Source of the DNA: Psychrobacter arenosus
Lineage (GTDB): Bacteria; Pseudomonadota; Gammaproteobacteria; Pseudomonadales; Moraxellaceae
Assembly (NCBI RefSeq): GCF_904848165.1
Contig: NZ_LR884459.1
Coordinates: 3,348,001 to 3,412,000 of the forward strand
DNA: 64,000 bases
Direction: 5' to 3'
Part shown: piece after piece, positions 37,919 through 46,764 of the stretch
How the letters are laid out: every line of letters begins with the position of its first letter
How positions within the stretch are numbered: the stretch's first letter is position 1
Program-made: the position numbers and the translations under genes
The notes under the pieces: generated by a model
Seen by the model: only the letters and a program-made list of their open reading frames with translations
What the model was told of the DNA's origin: nothing
Database searches by the model: none

Positions 37919-38852
37919 ACAAACGGGTAAACGAAGACAAATCGCTATATCCGACCTGATCTGCTAAAGACTTAATAGACACTTCGCCAGACTCTAATAG
38001 CCGTTTGGCTTGCTCAATCCGAACCGCCTGAATATATTTGATAGGGCGCATCGCTACGCAAGATTGAAAGCGCCGGTTTAGGGTACGCGGGGTGATATTA
38101 ACCATAGCGGCTAACTCATTAACTTGGATAGCCTCTCGGAAGTGACTTTCAATATAACTTTGCACCTGTTTTATGAGCGTATCGGAATGCGGCTTATGTA
38201 GGGTGACGTTGGTATAGCTGTTTTGATTGCCCCGTTTGCTATCGATGATTTGGGTTTTTGCCACTTGGGTCGAAATTTCACGGCCGCAATAACGTTCGAT
38301 TAATAATAGCGCCAGCTCATAAAAGGCGCTACCACCCGCAGCGCAAAAAATATTACCCGATTGAGTGACAAACTGATTGTCTTGCAACTCTACCAAGGGA
38401 TAATCCGCCTTAAATTTATTGGCATAGCCCCAATGGGTCGTGGCTATCTTGCCATCGAGAAGTCCGGCTTCAGCGAGTAGAAATGCGCCGCTACAGTTGC
38501 TCGCAATATCGGTTTGTGCCGCTGCCAAACGTTGCAAATGGGGTATTAAGTTTTGGTTTTGCTGCAAGACTTTATCGATTGAATCACCAATGGTGGGAAT
38601 CAATAATAAATCACAGTCACTCACTGTTTCGATAGCACAGTGCGCCTGCATAATTAAACGGTTGCTACAACGAATATCTGCACCGCCTAAGCTGGCAATT
38701 TGCACATTGAATTTGGGCGTTACTGCTTGCCCTAAAAATCGCTGCCAACTTACTCCCGTAAATGAAAACAAGTCTAAAGCGCCGGTTAGAGCGCTGCCTA
38801 GCACGCCATCAAACCCCAGTACGATTACTTTAAAAGGGTGCTGTTCTATCAT
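37854..38852 (-). CDS. AraC-family regulator with DJ-1/PfpI-like domain (GlxA type)
   Basis: A 332-aa regulator from ATG 38852 (AAAGGAAG site). A GTG at 38879 would add nine residues. The N-terminal ~200 residues form the class-I glutamine-amidotransferase-like domain with ASNCSGAFLLAEAGLL (nucleophile-elbow-like Cys). The C-terminal ~100 residues have the two AraC helix-turn-helix motifs, ending SLADQVGYSDLSSFTRLFKRATELTPKEYQ. It is divergent from the acyl-CoA dehydrogenase cluster and probably controls it. Confidence 0.88.
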   Translation of the reverse strand: MIEQHPFKVIVLGFDGVLGSALTGALDLFSFTGVSWQRFLGQAVTPKFNVQIASLGGADIRCSNRLIMQAHCAIETVSDCDLLLIPTIGDSIDKVLQQNQNLIPHLQRLAAAQTDIASNCSGAFLLAEAGLLDGKIATTHWGYANKFKADYPLVELQDNQFVTQSGNIFCAAGGSAFYELALLLIERYCGREISTQVAKTQIIDSKRGNQNSYTNVTLHKPHSDTLIKQVQSYIESHFREAIQVNELAAMVNITPRTLNRRFQSCVAMRPIKYIQAVRIEQAKRLLESGEVSIKSLADQVGYSDLSSFTRLFKRATELTPKEYQAKFSRRAV

Positions 38853-38886
38853 TAGTACCACTTCCTTTAAAAAATTCACCAGTTAC

Positions 38887-38910
38887 TTACCAAAGGGGAA
38901 TCTCTGGTAA
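38887..38910. promoter_or_regulatory. Candidate operator TTACCA-N12-TGGTAA
   Basis: Perfect 6-bp inverted arms lie in the divergent region between the AraC-type regulator and the acyl-CoA dehydrogenase gene. A further ATTACC occurs at about 38933. Assignment to the regulator is inference. Confidence 0.4.
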
Positions 38911-39008
38911 GGATCTTATTTGCAATAGGGATTACCTAACAACCTTAGACTAAGAAATTTCAATCTAGTTAAACCATAAGAATTAAATGTCCGTTATCCC
39001 CTTAATTA

Positions 39009-39022
39009 TGTCATAAATGACA
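39009..39022. promoter_or_regulatory. Candidate operator TGTCATAAATGACA
   Basis: A perfect 14-bp palindrome lies about 92 bp upstream of the acyl-CoA dehydrogenase start, in the same divergent region as the TTACCA dyad. Confidence 0.45.
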
Positions 39023-39113
39023 ATGGGATGTCGGTCAGAACTAGACTACTATTATTAACACGCTGTGATAAATAGCCTGCAATAAACGCCCATTGACCTG
39101 TAAGGATACTGCT

Positions 39114-40919
39114 ATGGCTGCCGATACCCTGATTAATGACTTTGAACTGCCTTTCCAATTGTATGAAGTACTCGATACCGAATCCTTATGTCAGCATTCT
39201 AAGTTTGCCGAGCATAACCGCGCGACTTTCGATGCCACTTTAGAGACCGCTAATAAGATAGCCACGGATTTATTCTTACCGCACAATCATATGGCTGATA
39301 AAAACGAGCCGCAATTTGACGGCAAAAAAGTCAGTATGATTGACGAGGTAAAAGTTGCCTTTGATGCCTTTAGAGACTCAGGTTTTATTGCCGCGCGCTA
39401 TTCCTTTGACGAAGGGGGTATGCAGCTACCCGAAACTGTTACTACCGCCTTAGCCGGTTATTTTATGGCGGCAAACCCTTCTACGACTGCTTATCCTTTT
39501 TTGACTTCCGCTGCGATTAACGTGTTGGCGCACTTTGCCAGTGACGAGATCAAGCAAGCCTTTATGCCGCGGATGCTGACCGGAGAATTTACCGGCACTA
39601 TGGCATTAACCGAGCCGCATGCTGGGTCCTCATTAGCCGATATCACCACTACCGCCACTGAGCAACCGGACGGGTCTTATCGAATTAAGGGCAGTAAGAT
39701 TTATATTTCTGGTGGTGATCATGAGCTGTCGGACAATATTATCCATTTAGTCTTGGCTAAAATCCCAGGCGGACCCGGTGGCGTTAAAGGGATTTCCTTA
39801 TTCGTCGTGCCAAAGTATCGTTTAACAGCCGACGGCGCGGTAGGTGAGCGCAATGATGTACATTTGACGGGATTGCTGCATAAGCTCGGTTATAGAGGCA
39901 CTACCTCGACCGCTTTAAGTTTTGGTGACAATAATGAGTGTTACGGCTATTTAATTGGCGAGCCTCACTTTGGCCTGCGCTATATGTTCAAAATGATGAA
40001 TGAAGCGCGTATTGCGGTCGGTTTTGGTGCAGCTATGATTGGTTATCGTGGCTATCAGTACTCGTTAGCTTATGCTAAAGACCGCACCCAAGGACGTATT
40101 GCACCAAACAATAAACCCGAACATCCAGCGACCGCTATCATTCAACATGGCGATGTAAAGCGGATGCTACTGGCACAAAAAGCTTATAGCGAAGGCGGTA
40201 TTTCCCTATGTCTTTACGGCTCTAATCTGATTGACCGTATCAATACTACCGATGACGCCACCTTAAAAGCTGAGTTAACCGAATTGCTGGATTTATTAAC
40301 CCCAGTGCTGAAAGCGTGGCCGTCAGAATATGGTCCAAAAGCTAATGACTTGGGTATTCAAGTACTCGGCGGCGCAGGCTATACCCGTGAGTATTTCGCT
40401 GAGCAATTTCGGCGCGATAATCGTCTTAATCCTATTCACGAAGGCACAAATGGGGTGCAAGCGCTGGATTTATCCTTCCGTAAGTTGTGGCAAAACCAAG
40501 GCTTAGGTATTCAGATTTTACAGCGGGAAATTATGCACGACTTAAAGGCTATTAACACGGCAGAGAGTGCGCAATTAGCCGCTAAATTAATCCCTTATAT
40601 TGGTCAGTTACAGAAGGTATTATTGCACCTAAGCCAAATACTCGCGACCGAGAAAGCTATAACGTTAACCGGTAATGCTCAAGCGCTGATGAATATTTTC
40701 GCTGCTATCGTAATGAGTTGGATTTGGATTCGGCAGGCGAGTAAAGCCGAACAGCAGTTAACGACGACGCAAGACAGCGGTAAACAAAATTTCTATCAAG
40801 GAAAAATTCAAGCGGCTAAATACTTTATCGATTGGGAACTGCCCACGATTAGCCGTGATATCGAGCTATTAATTAACGACAATTCCGTTTGCACGGATAT
40901 GCAAGCCGAGTGGTTCTAA
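39114..40919 (+). CDS. Acyl-CoA dehydrogenase, long DmdC/AcdB-like form
   Basis: From ATG 39114 (TAAGGAT site) this is a 601-aa flavoprotein. It has the N-terminal, middle (MALTEPHAGSSLADI) and C-terminal dehydrogenase domains plus the ~120-residue C-terminal extension of the 3-methylmercaptopropionyl-CoA dehydrogenase-like group. The catalytic Glu is present in PIHEGTNGVQ. It introduces an alpha-beta double bond into an acyl-CoA. The substrate is unknown. It heads a four-gene run with a CurA-like reductase and two SDRs, opposite a regulator. Confidence 0.85.
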   Translation: MAADTLINDFELPFQLYEVLDTESLCQHSKFAEHNRATFDATLETANKIATDLFLPHNHMADKNEPQFDGKKVSMIDEVKVAFDAFRDSGFIAARYSFDEGGMQLPETVTTALAGYFMAANPSTTAYPFLTSAAINVLAHFASDEIKQAFMPRMLTGEFTGTMALTEPHAGSSLADITTTATEQPDGSYRIKGSKIYISGGDHELSDNIIHLVLAKIPGGPGGVKGISLFVVPKYRLTADGAVGERNDVHLTGLLHKLGYRGTTSTALSFGDNNECYGYLIGEPHFGLRYMFKMMNEARIAVGFGAAMIGYRGYQYSLAYAKDRTQGRIAPNNKPEHPATAIIQHGDVKRMLLAQKAYSEGGISLCLYGSNLIDRINTTDDATLKAELTELLDLLTPVLKAWPSEYGPKANDLGIQVLGGAGYTREYFAEQFRRDNRLNPIHEGTNGVQALDLSFRKLWQNQGLGIQILQREIMHDLKAINTAESAQLAAKLIPYIGQLQKVLLHLSQILATEKAITLTGNAQALMNIFAAIVMSWIWIRQASKAEQQLTTTQDSGKQNFYQGKIQAAKYFIDWELPTISRDIELLINDNSVCTDMQAEWF

Positions 40920-40929
40920 GGAGAGAACA

Positions 40930-41976
40930 ATGACTAACGCACAGCAAGCAGCAACTCAACAAACTGAGCAACAAGCGATAAACAAACAATGGCGGTTAAA
41001 ACAGCGACCTATAGGTGAGCCTAACGCAGACACTTGGGAATATACAGAGACGGTAGTACCTGAAATTGCCGACGGCCAGGTGTTGATTAAAAACGAGTAT
41101 ATCTCTATCGATCCGGCAATGCGCGGCTGGCTCAATGATGCTAAATCTTATATCAAACCCGTGCAAATCGGTGACGTTATGCGTGCTGGCACAGTAGGTC
41201 AGGTCATTGCCAGTAAACTTGATGGCTTCGCTGCCGGTGATTATGTCTGTGGTAACGAAGGCGTACAATCTTATGCGGTTAGCGAGGGTCAAGGCCTGTA
41301 TAAAATCGATGCTGATTTAGCCCCTTTACCGCATTATTTAGGCGCACTAGGTATGTCAGGGATGACCGGCTATTTCGGTCTATTGAATACAGGTATGCCC
41401 AAAGCTGGCGAGACCGTTGTAGTCTCTGGAGCAGCCGGCGCCGTCGGTAGTTTAGTCGGGCAAATCGCTAAGATTAAAGGCTGTCGCGTCGTAGGTATCG
41501 CTGGTGGTGGCGAGAAGTGTCAGTTTCTAGTAGATGAGCTTGGGTTTGATGCTGCGGTCGACTATAAAAATGGCAATGTAAAAAAGGACCTACGTGAAGC
41601 CTGTCCAGAAGGGGTGGATGTGTTCTTCGATAATGTTGGTGGCGATATCTTAGACGATGTGCTGACCCAGATTAATAGAAAAGCTCGCATCGTGATTTGC
41701 GGTGCTATCAGCCAATATAACAACACGACCCCGGTGAAAGGGCCGGCAAACTATCTGTCATTATTGGTCAATCGCGCGCGCATGGAAGGTATCGTCGTCT
41801 TTGATAATGTAAAAGAATATCCTATCGCTATGCAAGACATTGCTGGCTGGATTCAGTCGGGTGAGCTAAAAGTAAAAAATCATGTGGTCACGGGTATCGA
41901 AACTTTCCCTGAGACTTTAATGATGCTCTTTAATGGTGAAAATTTTGGCAAATTGGTCCTTAAGGTAGAGGCGTAA
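40930..41976 (+). CDS. MDR-superfamily NADP-dependent oxidoreductase (CurA / 2-alkenal reductase-like)
   Basis: A 348-aa zinc-free medium-chain reductase. SIDPAMRGWLND is characteristic of the leukotriene B4 dehydrogenase/CurA group, and VVSGAAGAVGSLVGQIAK is the Rossmann motif (about residues 160-177). It reduces an activated C=C bond with NADPH. The gene follows the acyl-CoA dehydrogenase by 10 nt with a GGAGAG site and is followed after 3 nt by an SDR, so it is clearly in the operon. Confidence 0.85.
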   Translation: MTNAQQAATQQTEQQAINKQWRLKQRPIGEPNADTWEYTETVVPEIADGQVLIKNEYISIDPAMRGWLNDAKSYIKPVQIGDVMRAGTVGQVIASKLDGFAAGDYVCGNEGVQSYAVSEGQGLYKIDADLAPLPHYLGALGMSGMTGYFGLLNTGMPKAGETVVVSGAAGAVGSLVGQIAKIKGCRVVGIAGGGEKCQFLVDELGFDAAVDYKNGNVKKDLREACPEGVDVFFDNVGGDILDDVLTQINRKARIVICGAISQYNNTTPVKGPANYLSLLVNRARMEGIVVFDNVKEYPIAMQDIAGWIQSGELKVKNHVVTGIETFPETLMMLFNGENFGKLVLKVEA

Positions 41977-41979
41977 ACT

Positions 41980-42747
41980 ATGACACCTGCAGCAGATGTA
42001 ACTGGAAAACGGATTTTAATTACGGGCGGGGCGTCGGGTATCGGTGCCGCCAGTGCTTTGTTATTGGCGAGTCGTGGCGCCAAGGTCGTGATTGGTGATT
42101 TGGCAGAGGAGCTTGGTCAACAAGTCGCGCAACAAGGTCAAGAGGCGGGTCACTTGGTAATGTTTAAAAAAGTCGATGTCACCAGTGGCGATGAAGTGCG
42201 AGAGCTGTTTGCTTTTGCCATGCAAGCGCTCGGCGGACTGGACGTGGTCATTAATAATGCTGGCGTCGATCATATGCCAGCCCCTATGCACGAACTGCGC
42301 GATGAAGACTTTGACCGTAATATTGCCGTTAATCTAAAAGGCGTTTGGCATTGTATGCGCGCTGCGATTACTTGTATGGCACCCAATGGCGGCGGTCATG
42401 TGATTAATGTGGCGTCAATTGCGGGCTTGCGTTCAGCGCCTGTGCTATCTGCCTATAGTGCGTCTAAACATGGGGTAATAGGGCTAACCAAAACGGCGGC
42501 TATTGAGTATGCAAAAGCTAATATTCGCTTTAATGCGGTTTGCCCCAGTTTTATCGATACGCCTATGGTGCAGAATACTTTGGCAAAACTCGATGAGCGT
42601 GGGCAGCAGTCTATTGTCAAAGCCAGTCCCTTGCGTCGTCTAGGTCGAGTGGAAGAGGTGTCTAGCGCCATAGCTTGGTTAGCTAGCGGTGAGAGCAGCT
42701 TTATGAATGGTCATGCCTTTACCTTAGATGGTGGGATGATGGCTTAG
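41980..42747 (+). CDS. Short-chain dehydrogenase/reductase
   Basis: A 255-aa classical SDR: TGGASGIG at about residues 12-19, NNAGVDH, the catalytic Ser in NVASIAG, YSASK (Tyr/Lys) and the C-terminal FTLDGGMM. Probably a 3-hydroxyacyl or alcohol dehydrogenase acting within this operon. The substrate cannot be read from sequence. Its start is 3 nt after the preceding stop. Confidence 0.85.
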   Translation: MTPAADVTGKRILITGGASGIGAASALLLASRGAKVVIGDLAEELGQQVAQQGQEAGHLVMFKKVDVTSGDEVRELFAFAMQALGGLDVVINNAGVDHMPAPMHELRDEDFDRNIAVNLKGVWHCMRAAITCMAPNGGGHVINVASIAGLRSAPVLSAYSASKHGVIGLTKTAAIEYAKANIRFNAVCPSFIDTPMVQNTLAKLDERGQQSIVKASPLRRLGRVEEVSSAIAWLASGESSFMNGHAFTLDGGMMA

Positions 42748-42828
42748 TAGATCTCTATTTAAGCGATTCATTTGTTAGCCAATATATAGGTTACTGATTT
42801 ATTTAAAAAAATATAAGGATTTATAACC

Positions 42829-43590
42829 ATGAAAGATTTATTTGATTTAACCGGCAAGACCGCTTTAGTCACAGGCGCAAGCCGCGGTATTGGCGAAGCT
42901 ATCGCCCGTTTATTGGCCTCAAGAGGGGCGCATGTGATTGTCTCTAGCCGTAAGATTGACGCTTGCCAAGCAGTAGCAAACAACATTGTGACAGATGGCG
43001 GTAAAGCCAGTGCTTTTGCTTGTCATGTGGGTGATATGGCACAAATCGAAGCTATTTTTGCCCATATTCAAAGTGAGTTTGGCCGTTTGGATATTCTAGT
43101 GAATAATGCGGCTGCCAACCCTTATTACGGGCATATTTTAGATACGGATTTGGCCGCTTTTGAGAAGACGGTTGATGTGAATATTCGCGGTTATTTCTTT
43201 ATGTCGACCGCTGCTGGCAAGATGATGCGCGAGCAGGGCGGTGGGGTGATTTTAAATACGGCCTCGGTCAACGCTATCGTACCGGGTGATATGCAAGGCA
43301 TTTATTCTATTACCAAAGCCGCAGTGATCAGCATGACCAAAGCCTTTGCGAAAGAGTGCGGACCGCTAAATATCCGAGTGAATGCGTTATTACCGGGTTT
43401 GACTGATACCAAATTTGCCTCAGCCCTAACCAGTAATGATAAAGTCTTAAATATGGCATTACATTCGATTCCTTTAGGACGAGTGGCGCAACCTGAGGAA
43501 ATGGCGGGTACGGTACTTTATTTAGTATCCGATGCCTCAAGTTATACCACAGGCGCTTGCGTCACTGTAGATGGTGGTATGCTCGCTTAA
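42829..43590 (+). CDS. Short-chain dehydrogenase/reductase
   Basis: A 253-aa classical SDR with TGASRGIG (residues 14-21), NNAAANP, NTASVNA and the catalytic YSITK. It ends with VTVDGGM. It is a distinct paralogue of the preceding SDR and is separated from it by 81 nt with its own TAAGGA site. It is the last gene before two hairpins. Confidence 0.85.
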   Translation: MKDLFDLTGKTALVTGASRGIGEAIARLLASRGAHVIVSSRKIDACQAVANNIVTDGGKASAFACHVGDMAQIEAIFAHIQSEFGRLDILVNNAAANPYYGHILDTDLAAFEKTVDVNIRGYFFMSTAAGKMMREQGGGVILNTASVNAIVPGDMQGIYSITKAAVISMTKAFAKECGPLNIRVNALLPGLTDTKFASALTSNDKVLNMALHSIPLGRVAQPEEMAGTVLYLVSDASSYTTGACVTVDGGMLA

Positions 43591-43662
43591 TTTTTGCCAA
43601 TAATAGCGTTAGAATTCATTAAAACATTAGCCTAGAGCTAGTGTTTATTGGCATGACTTTCT

Positions 43663-43699
43663 AAAAACCGTAGGGCGGCAATAGCTCTGCGGTTTTTTT
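43663..43699 (+). terminator. Rho-independent terminator after the SDR pair
   Basis: AAAAACCG ... CGGTTTTTTT hairpin with a partly paired interior and a T tail. It terminates the acyl-CoA dehydrogenase operon. Confidence 0.75.
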
Positions 43700-43736
43700 A
43701 TGGGGTATATATTTATACGAAATTTACTTACGTTTT

Positions 43737-43759
43737 AAGCCACTTTTATAAGTGGTTTT
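43737..43759 (+). terminator. Second small hairpin, possible back-up terminator
   Basis: AAGCCACTT / AAGTGGTTT with loop TTAT (one G-U pair) is followed by only a short T run. The rest of the gap to 44151 is A+T-rich and without a recognisable gene. Confidence 0.45.
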
Positions 43760-44151
43760 ATGACATTTTGCACAAGAAGAACACTCCTTAAAAAATTAAT
43801 ATAGTTATTTATTTTCAATGATTTAACTATTATTTTAACTTGTTAATTAAATTATATTTACCGATTACATAACTCTTAGTAAGGTTCTGGCAATACACTT
43901 GGCTACTGGTATATGATGGAAAAAGGCTGACTTACCCCATTTGATTTTTTGCCGCTCATTTTTAAATTATAGACTGGTTATGAGAAAGCAAATTTTCAAA
44001 GTGATAGCTAATTTAAATAACGATTTAATCTGGCAGTTAAGGGTATAGGTTAGTGCTAGCAAGGGTGATAAAAGGATTTTATTAGCCAGAAAAAGTAGGT
44101 ATAGGGGTGCCAGAGCTCGGCATCCTTTAACAACCAAGGAAGGGTAGGACT

Positions 44152-46635
44152 ATGAAGATTAAAGGTTTAAATAGACCGGTGACCGCGCTGACGCTATTAA
44201 CAGTAGGGGTGTCAGTAGGCCTGACAGGCTGTTTTAATGATGATAACGATGGGGGACTGTTTGAGCCTCCCAATCAAAGTACATATTCAGTAGATATTCA
44301 GCGTACTGAGTTTGGGATACCACACATTACCGCTAAGGATTATAAGAGCTTAGGGTATGGCGTAGGCTATGCTTTTGCCGAAGATAACATCTGCTCCCTA
44401 GCACGCGAAGTGGTGGTGTCCAGTGGTCAAAGTAAGCTCTACTTGGGGGATGCCGGTGATGTCGATAGCGATGTTTTCTACACTTGGTATAACTCGCCTG
44501 CCAAACGCGAACAATTTCTTAAGGAGCAATCCCCAGACGTTTTAGATGCGGTGAAAGGCTATGCGGCAGGCTATAGTCGCTATCTGCGCGATAAAGGCGT
44601 CGCCAATATCGATCCGGCTTGTGCTGGGGCTGAGTGGGTGCGTGAAATCACCCTCGATGATTTAATTACTGTCTATGTAAAAGCCAATCTACGCGGTGGT
44701 TTATCCAATTTCGTTGGCCCTATCGTAGCCGCTGCCCCGCCTAGTCCCAGTGCAGCAATGAGCAGTCGCAGTATTCGGACAATGGCTCCCGAGCCTGTTA
44801 GTGATATGAGTGCTATCAAAATTGATCCCGAGTTTGATATGACCACCATTAACGTCCTCAATGGCGGCAGTAACGCTTATGCCTTGGGTAAAGAGGCTAC
44901 GGGGACAGATAAGGGCATGCTCTATGGCAACCCTCACGAGCCTTGGGATGGGGTACAGCGCTTTTATGAGTTTCATCTGACTTTACCAGGTGAGCTAGAT
45001 GTCATGGGTGCCGGGCAACAGGGTCAGCCTTTCCCCAATATTGGCTTTAATAAAGATGTCGCTTGGAGTCATACGGTTTCTACCGCCAAACGCTTTACCG
45101 TATATCAGCTGAGCCTCGTCGAAGGCAATCCGATGCAGTATAACTATACGACTAGCGATGGGGTGGTAGAACAGCGCGATATTGAAAAGGTCGATGTCAC
45201 TATCAAACTGCCCGACAATAAAACCCTTACAAAACCTATTTACGTCTCACAATACGGCCCGATGCTGGCTGTCAATAAGCTCAATGGCTTGCTGCCAGCT
45301 TGGGGCGGGAATAACTTAGCCTATACTATCCGTGATGCCGCTTCTGAAAACCCGCGCTCTTTGAACCAATGGTTGAGTATGAATAAAGCGACCAGTGTGC
45401 AAGATTTGGTCGACAGTATGCAAAACACTTTGGGCTTAGGGTTCGTGAATACGATAGCAACCGATCGCTATGGTAAAGCGCTTTATGCTGACATCTCGAC
45501 GGTGCCGCACGTTACTGCAGATAAGTTAAACAACTGTATCGCAGGGCAGCCTATCCTACAGGCTCTGGTCAGTAATGATGTGCCGGCGCTAGATGGTAGC
45601 CGAGCCGATTGTGAATGGGGCAGTGATGCCGACTCGCCACAAGCGGGTATTTTTGGACCAAAAAACCTACCGTTCTTAATTCGCGATGACTATGTGGCAA
45701 ACTCCAACGATAGCTATTGGCTCAGTAATCCTAAAGCGCCATTAACGGGCTATTCACCCTTATTACGCCGTCGCTTACAGCCTTTCGTTGGGGCCAATCC
45801 AGTGAATGGTGTGCCTTTACTAATGCGTTCACGTATGGGCTTTCAACAAATCCTCGATCGTTTGGATAATAGCGATGGCTTAGGGGGCACAACCTTTGAC
45901 TTAGATAAATTACAAAAAGTGGTTTATGGTAATCGCAGTTATGTGGCGGAATTGGTCTTGGACGACGTTTTAGAAGATTGTAAGACTAATCCTGAAATGC
46001 CTTTAAGCGCTGGCGGGACTATCAATGCCACAACCGCTTGTAATGTGCTAAGCAATTGGGATAAACGCAATAATCTAGACAGCCGCGGTGCGCATGTATT
46101 TAGAGAGTTTTGGCGTAACGTCAACTTTACTGAGACCACTGCTGACGCCTTTAGCGTGCCCTTCGATGAAGCCGATCCTATTAATACACCGCGTGGGTTA
46201 ATTATTAACACCAATACCCGTAAGGCGTTGGGTGACTCGATTAAATTCTTCCAAGACAAAGGTGTCGCGCTTGATGCGCAACTGGGCGATCTACAATACG
46301 TCCTAGATCCTGGTATGAATGACACGCGTATTCCGATGCATGGCGGTCTGGGTCGTGAAGGTATCTTTAACGTAGCGCAAGGCCCAGGACCTAACGCTAT
46401 GGGCGAATATACCCCGATCAATAATGGTCCGACTTATATGCAGACGGTCACTTTTGATAATAATGGCCCTGTAGTAGAGGCATTGCTAGCGTACTCCCAG
46501 TCTGCGGATAAAACGCGCTCTTATCATCGTGATCAAACGCGTCGCTATTCGGCCAAAGAGTGGATTCGTCTGCCTTTTAGTAAGGCTGAGATTGCTAATA
46601 AAGCGGTAGGCGATGTGGTGCAACTCCGCGAATAG
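44152..46635 (+). CDS. Penicillin-acylase-family lipoprotein, PvdQ/QuiP-like (probable N-acyl-homoserine-lactone or amide acylase)
   Basis: An 827-aa Ntn-hydrolase precursor. A signal with lipobox LTGC (Cys25) predicts a membrane-anchored periplasmic lipoprotein. Autocleavage should expose Ser240 in GG|SNAYALG, the beta-chain nucleophile. GMLYGNPHEPW, PGELDVMGAG, GFNKDVAWSHTVST and NSNDSYWLSNP follow the pattern of PvdQ/QuiP acylases. It likely removes a fatty acyl chain from an amide such as an acyl-homoserine lactone. The true substrate is unproven. The gene stands alone between terminators. Confidence 0.82.
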   Translation: MKIKGLNRPVTALTLLTVGVSVGLTGCFNDDNDGGLFEPPNQSTYSVDIQRTEFGIPHITAKDYKSLGYGVGYAFAEDNICSLAREVVVSSGQSKLYLGDAGDVDSDVFYTWYNSPAKREQFLKEQSPDVLDAVKGYAAGYSRYLRDKGVANIDPACAGAEWVREITLDDLITVYVKANLRGGLSNFVGPIVAAAPPSPSAAMSSRSIRTMAPEPVSDMSAIKIDPEFDMTTINVLNGGSNAYALGKEATGTDKGMLYGNPHEPWDGVQRFYEFHLTLPGELDVMGAGQQGQPFPNIGFNKDVAWSHTVSTAKRFTVYQLSLVEGNPMQYNYTTSDGVVEQRDIEKVDVTIKLPDNKTLTKPIYVSQYGPMLAVNKLNGLLPAWGGNNLAYTIRDAASENPRSLNQWLSMNKATSVQDLVDSMQNTLGLGFVNTIATDRYGKALYADISTVPHVTADKLNNCIAGQPILQALVSNDVPALDGSRADCEWGSDADSPQAGIFGPKNLPFLIRDDYVANSNDSYWLSNPKAPLTGYSPLLRRRLQPFVGANPVNGVPLLMRSRMGFQQILDRLDNSDGLGGTTFDLDKLQKVVYGNRSYVAELVLDDVLEDCKTNPEMPLSAGGTINATTACNVLSNWDKRNNLDSRGAHVFREFWRNVNFTETTADAFSVPFDEADPINTPRGLIINTNTRKALGDSIKFFQDKGVALDAQLGDLQYVLDPGMNDTRIPMHGGLGREGIFNVAQGPGPNAMGEYTPINNGPTYMQTVTFDNNGPVVEALLAYSQSADKTRSYHRDQTRRYSAKEWIRLPFSKAEIANKAVGDVVQLRE

Positions 46636-46670
46636 TACGAGTGAAAGTTAGCTAAGCAAAATTAAGTCAT

Positions 46671-46708
46671 AAAAAAAGACCTTAAGGTCATCTTAGGGTC
46701 TTTTTTTT
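46671..46708. terminator. Bidirectional terminator between convergent genes
   Basis: The stem AAAAAAGACCTTAAG / CTTAGGGTCTTTTTT has an A run on one side and a T run on the other. It can serve both the acylase gene and the convergent MFS gene. Confidence 0.85.
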
Positions 46709-46764
46709 ATTGGTGCGTTTTTATATTAGAACCTTTTTAAATAAGGAGCTATCTTTAATATAGC

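Noticed and set aside
38440..38910. 156-aa ORF on the plus strand
   Set aside because: It is antisense to the AraC-type regulator, with no family resemblance and shadow-like composition.
45939..46421. 160-aa ORF on the minus strand
   Set aside because: It is antisense to the acylase coding region and has no recognisable domain.
44152..46635. Acylase as an antibiotic (beta-lactam) resistance gene
   Set aside because: The penicillin-acylase family name is historical; the motifs match PvdQ/QuiP-type amide acylases, not a beta-lactamase.
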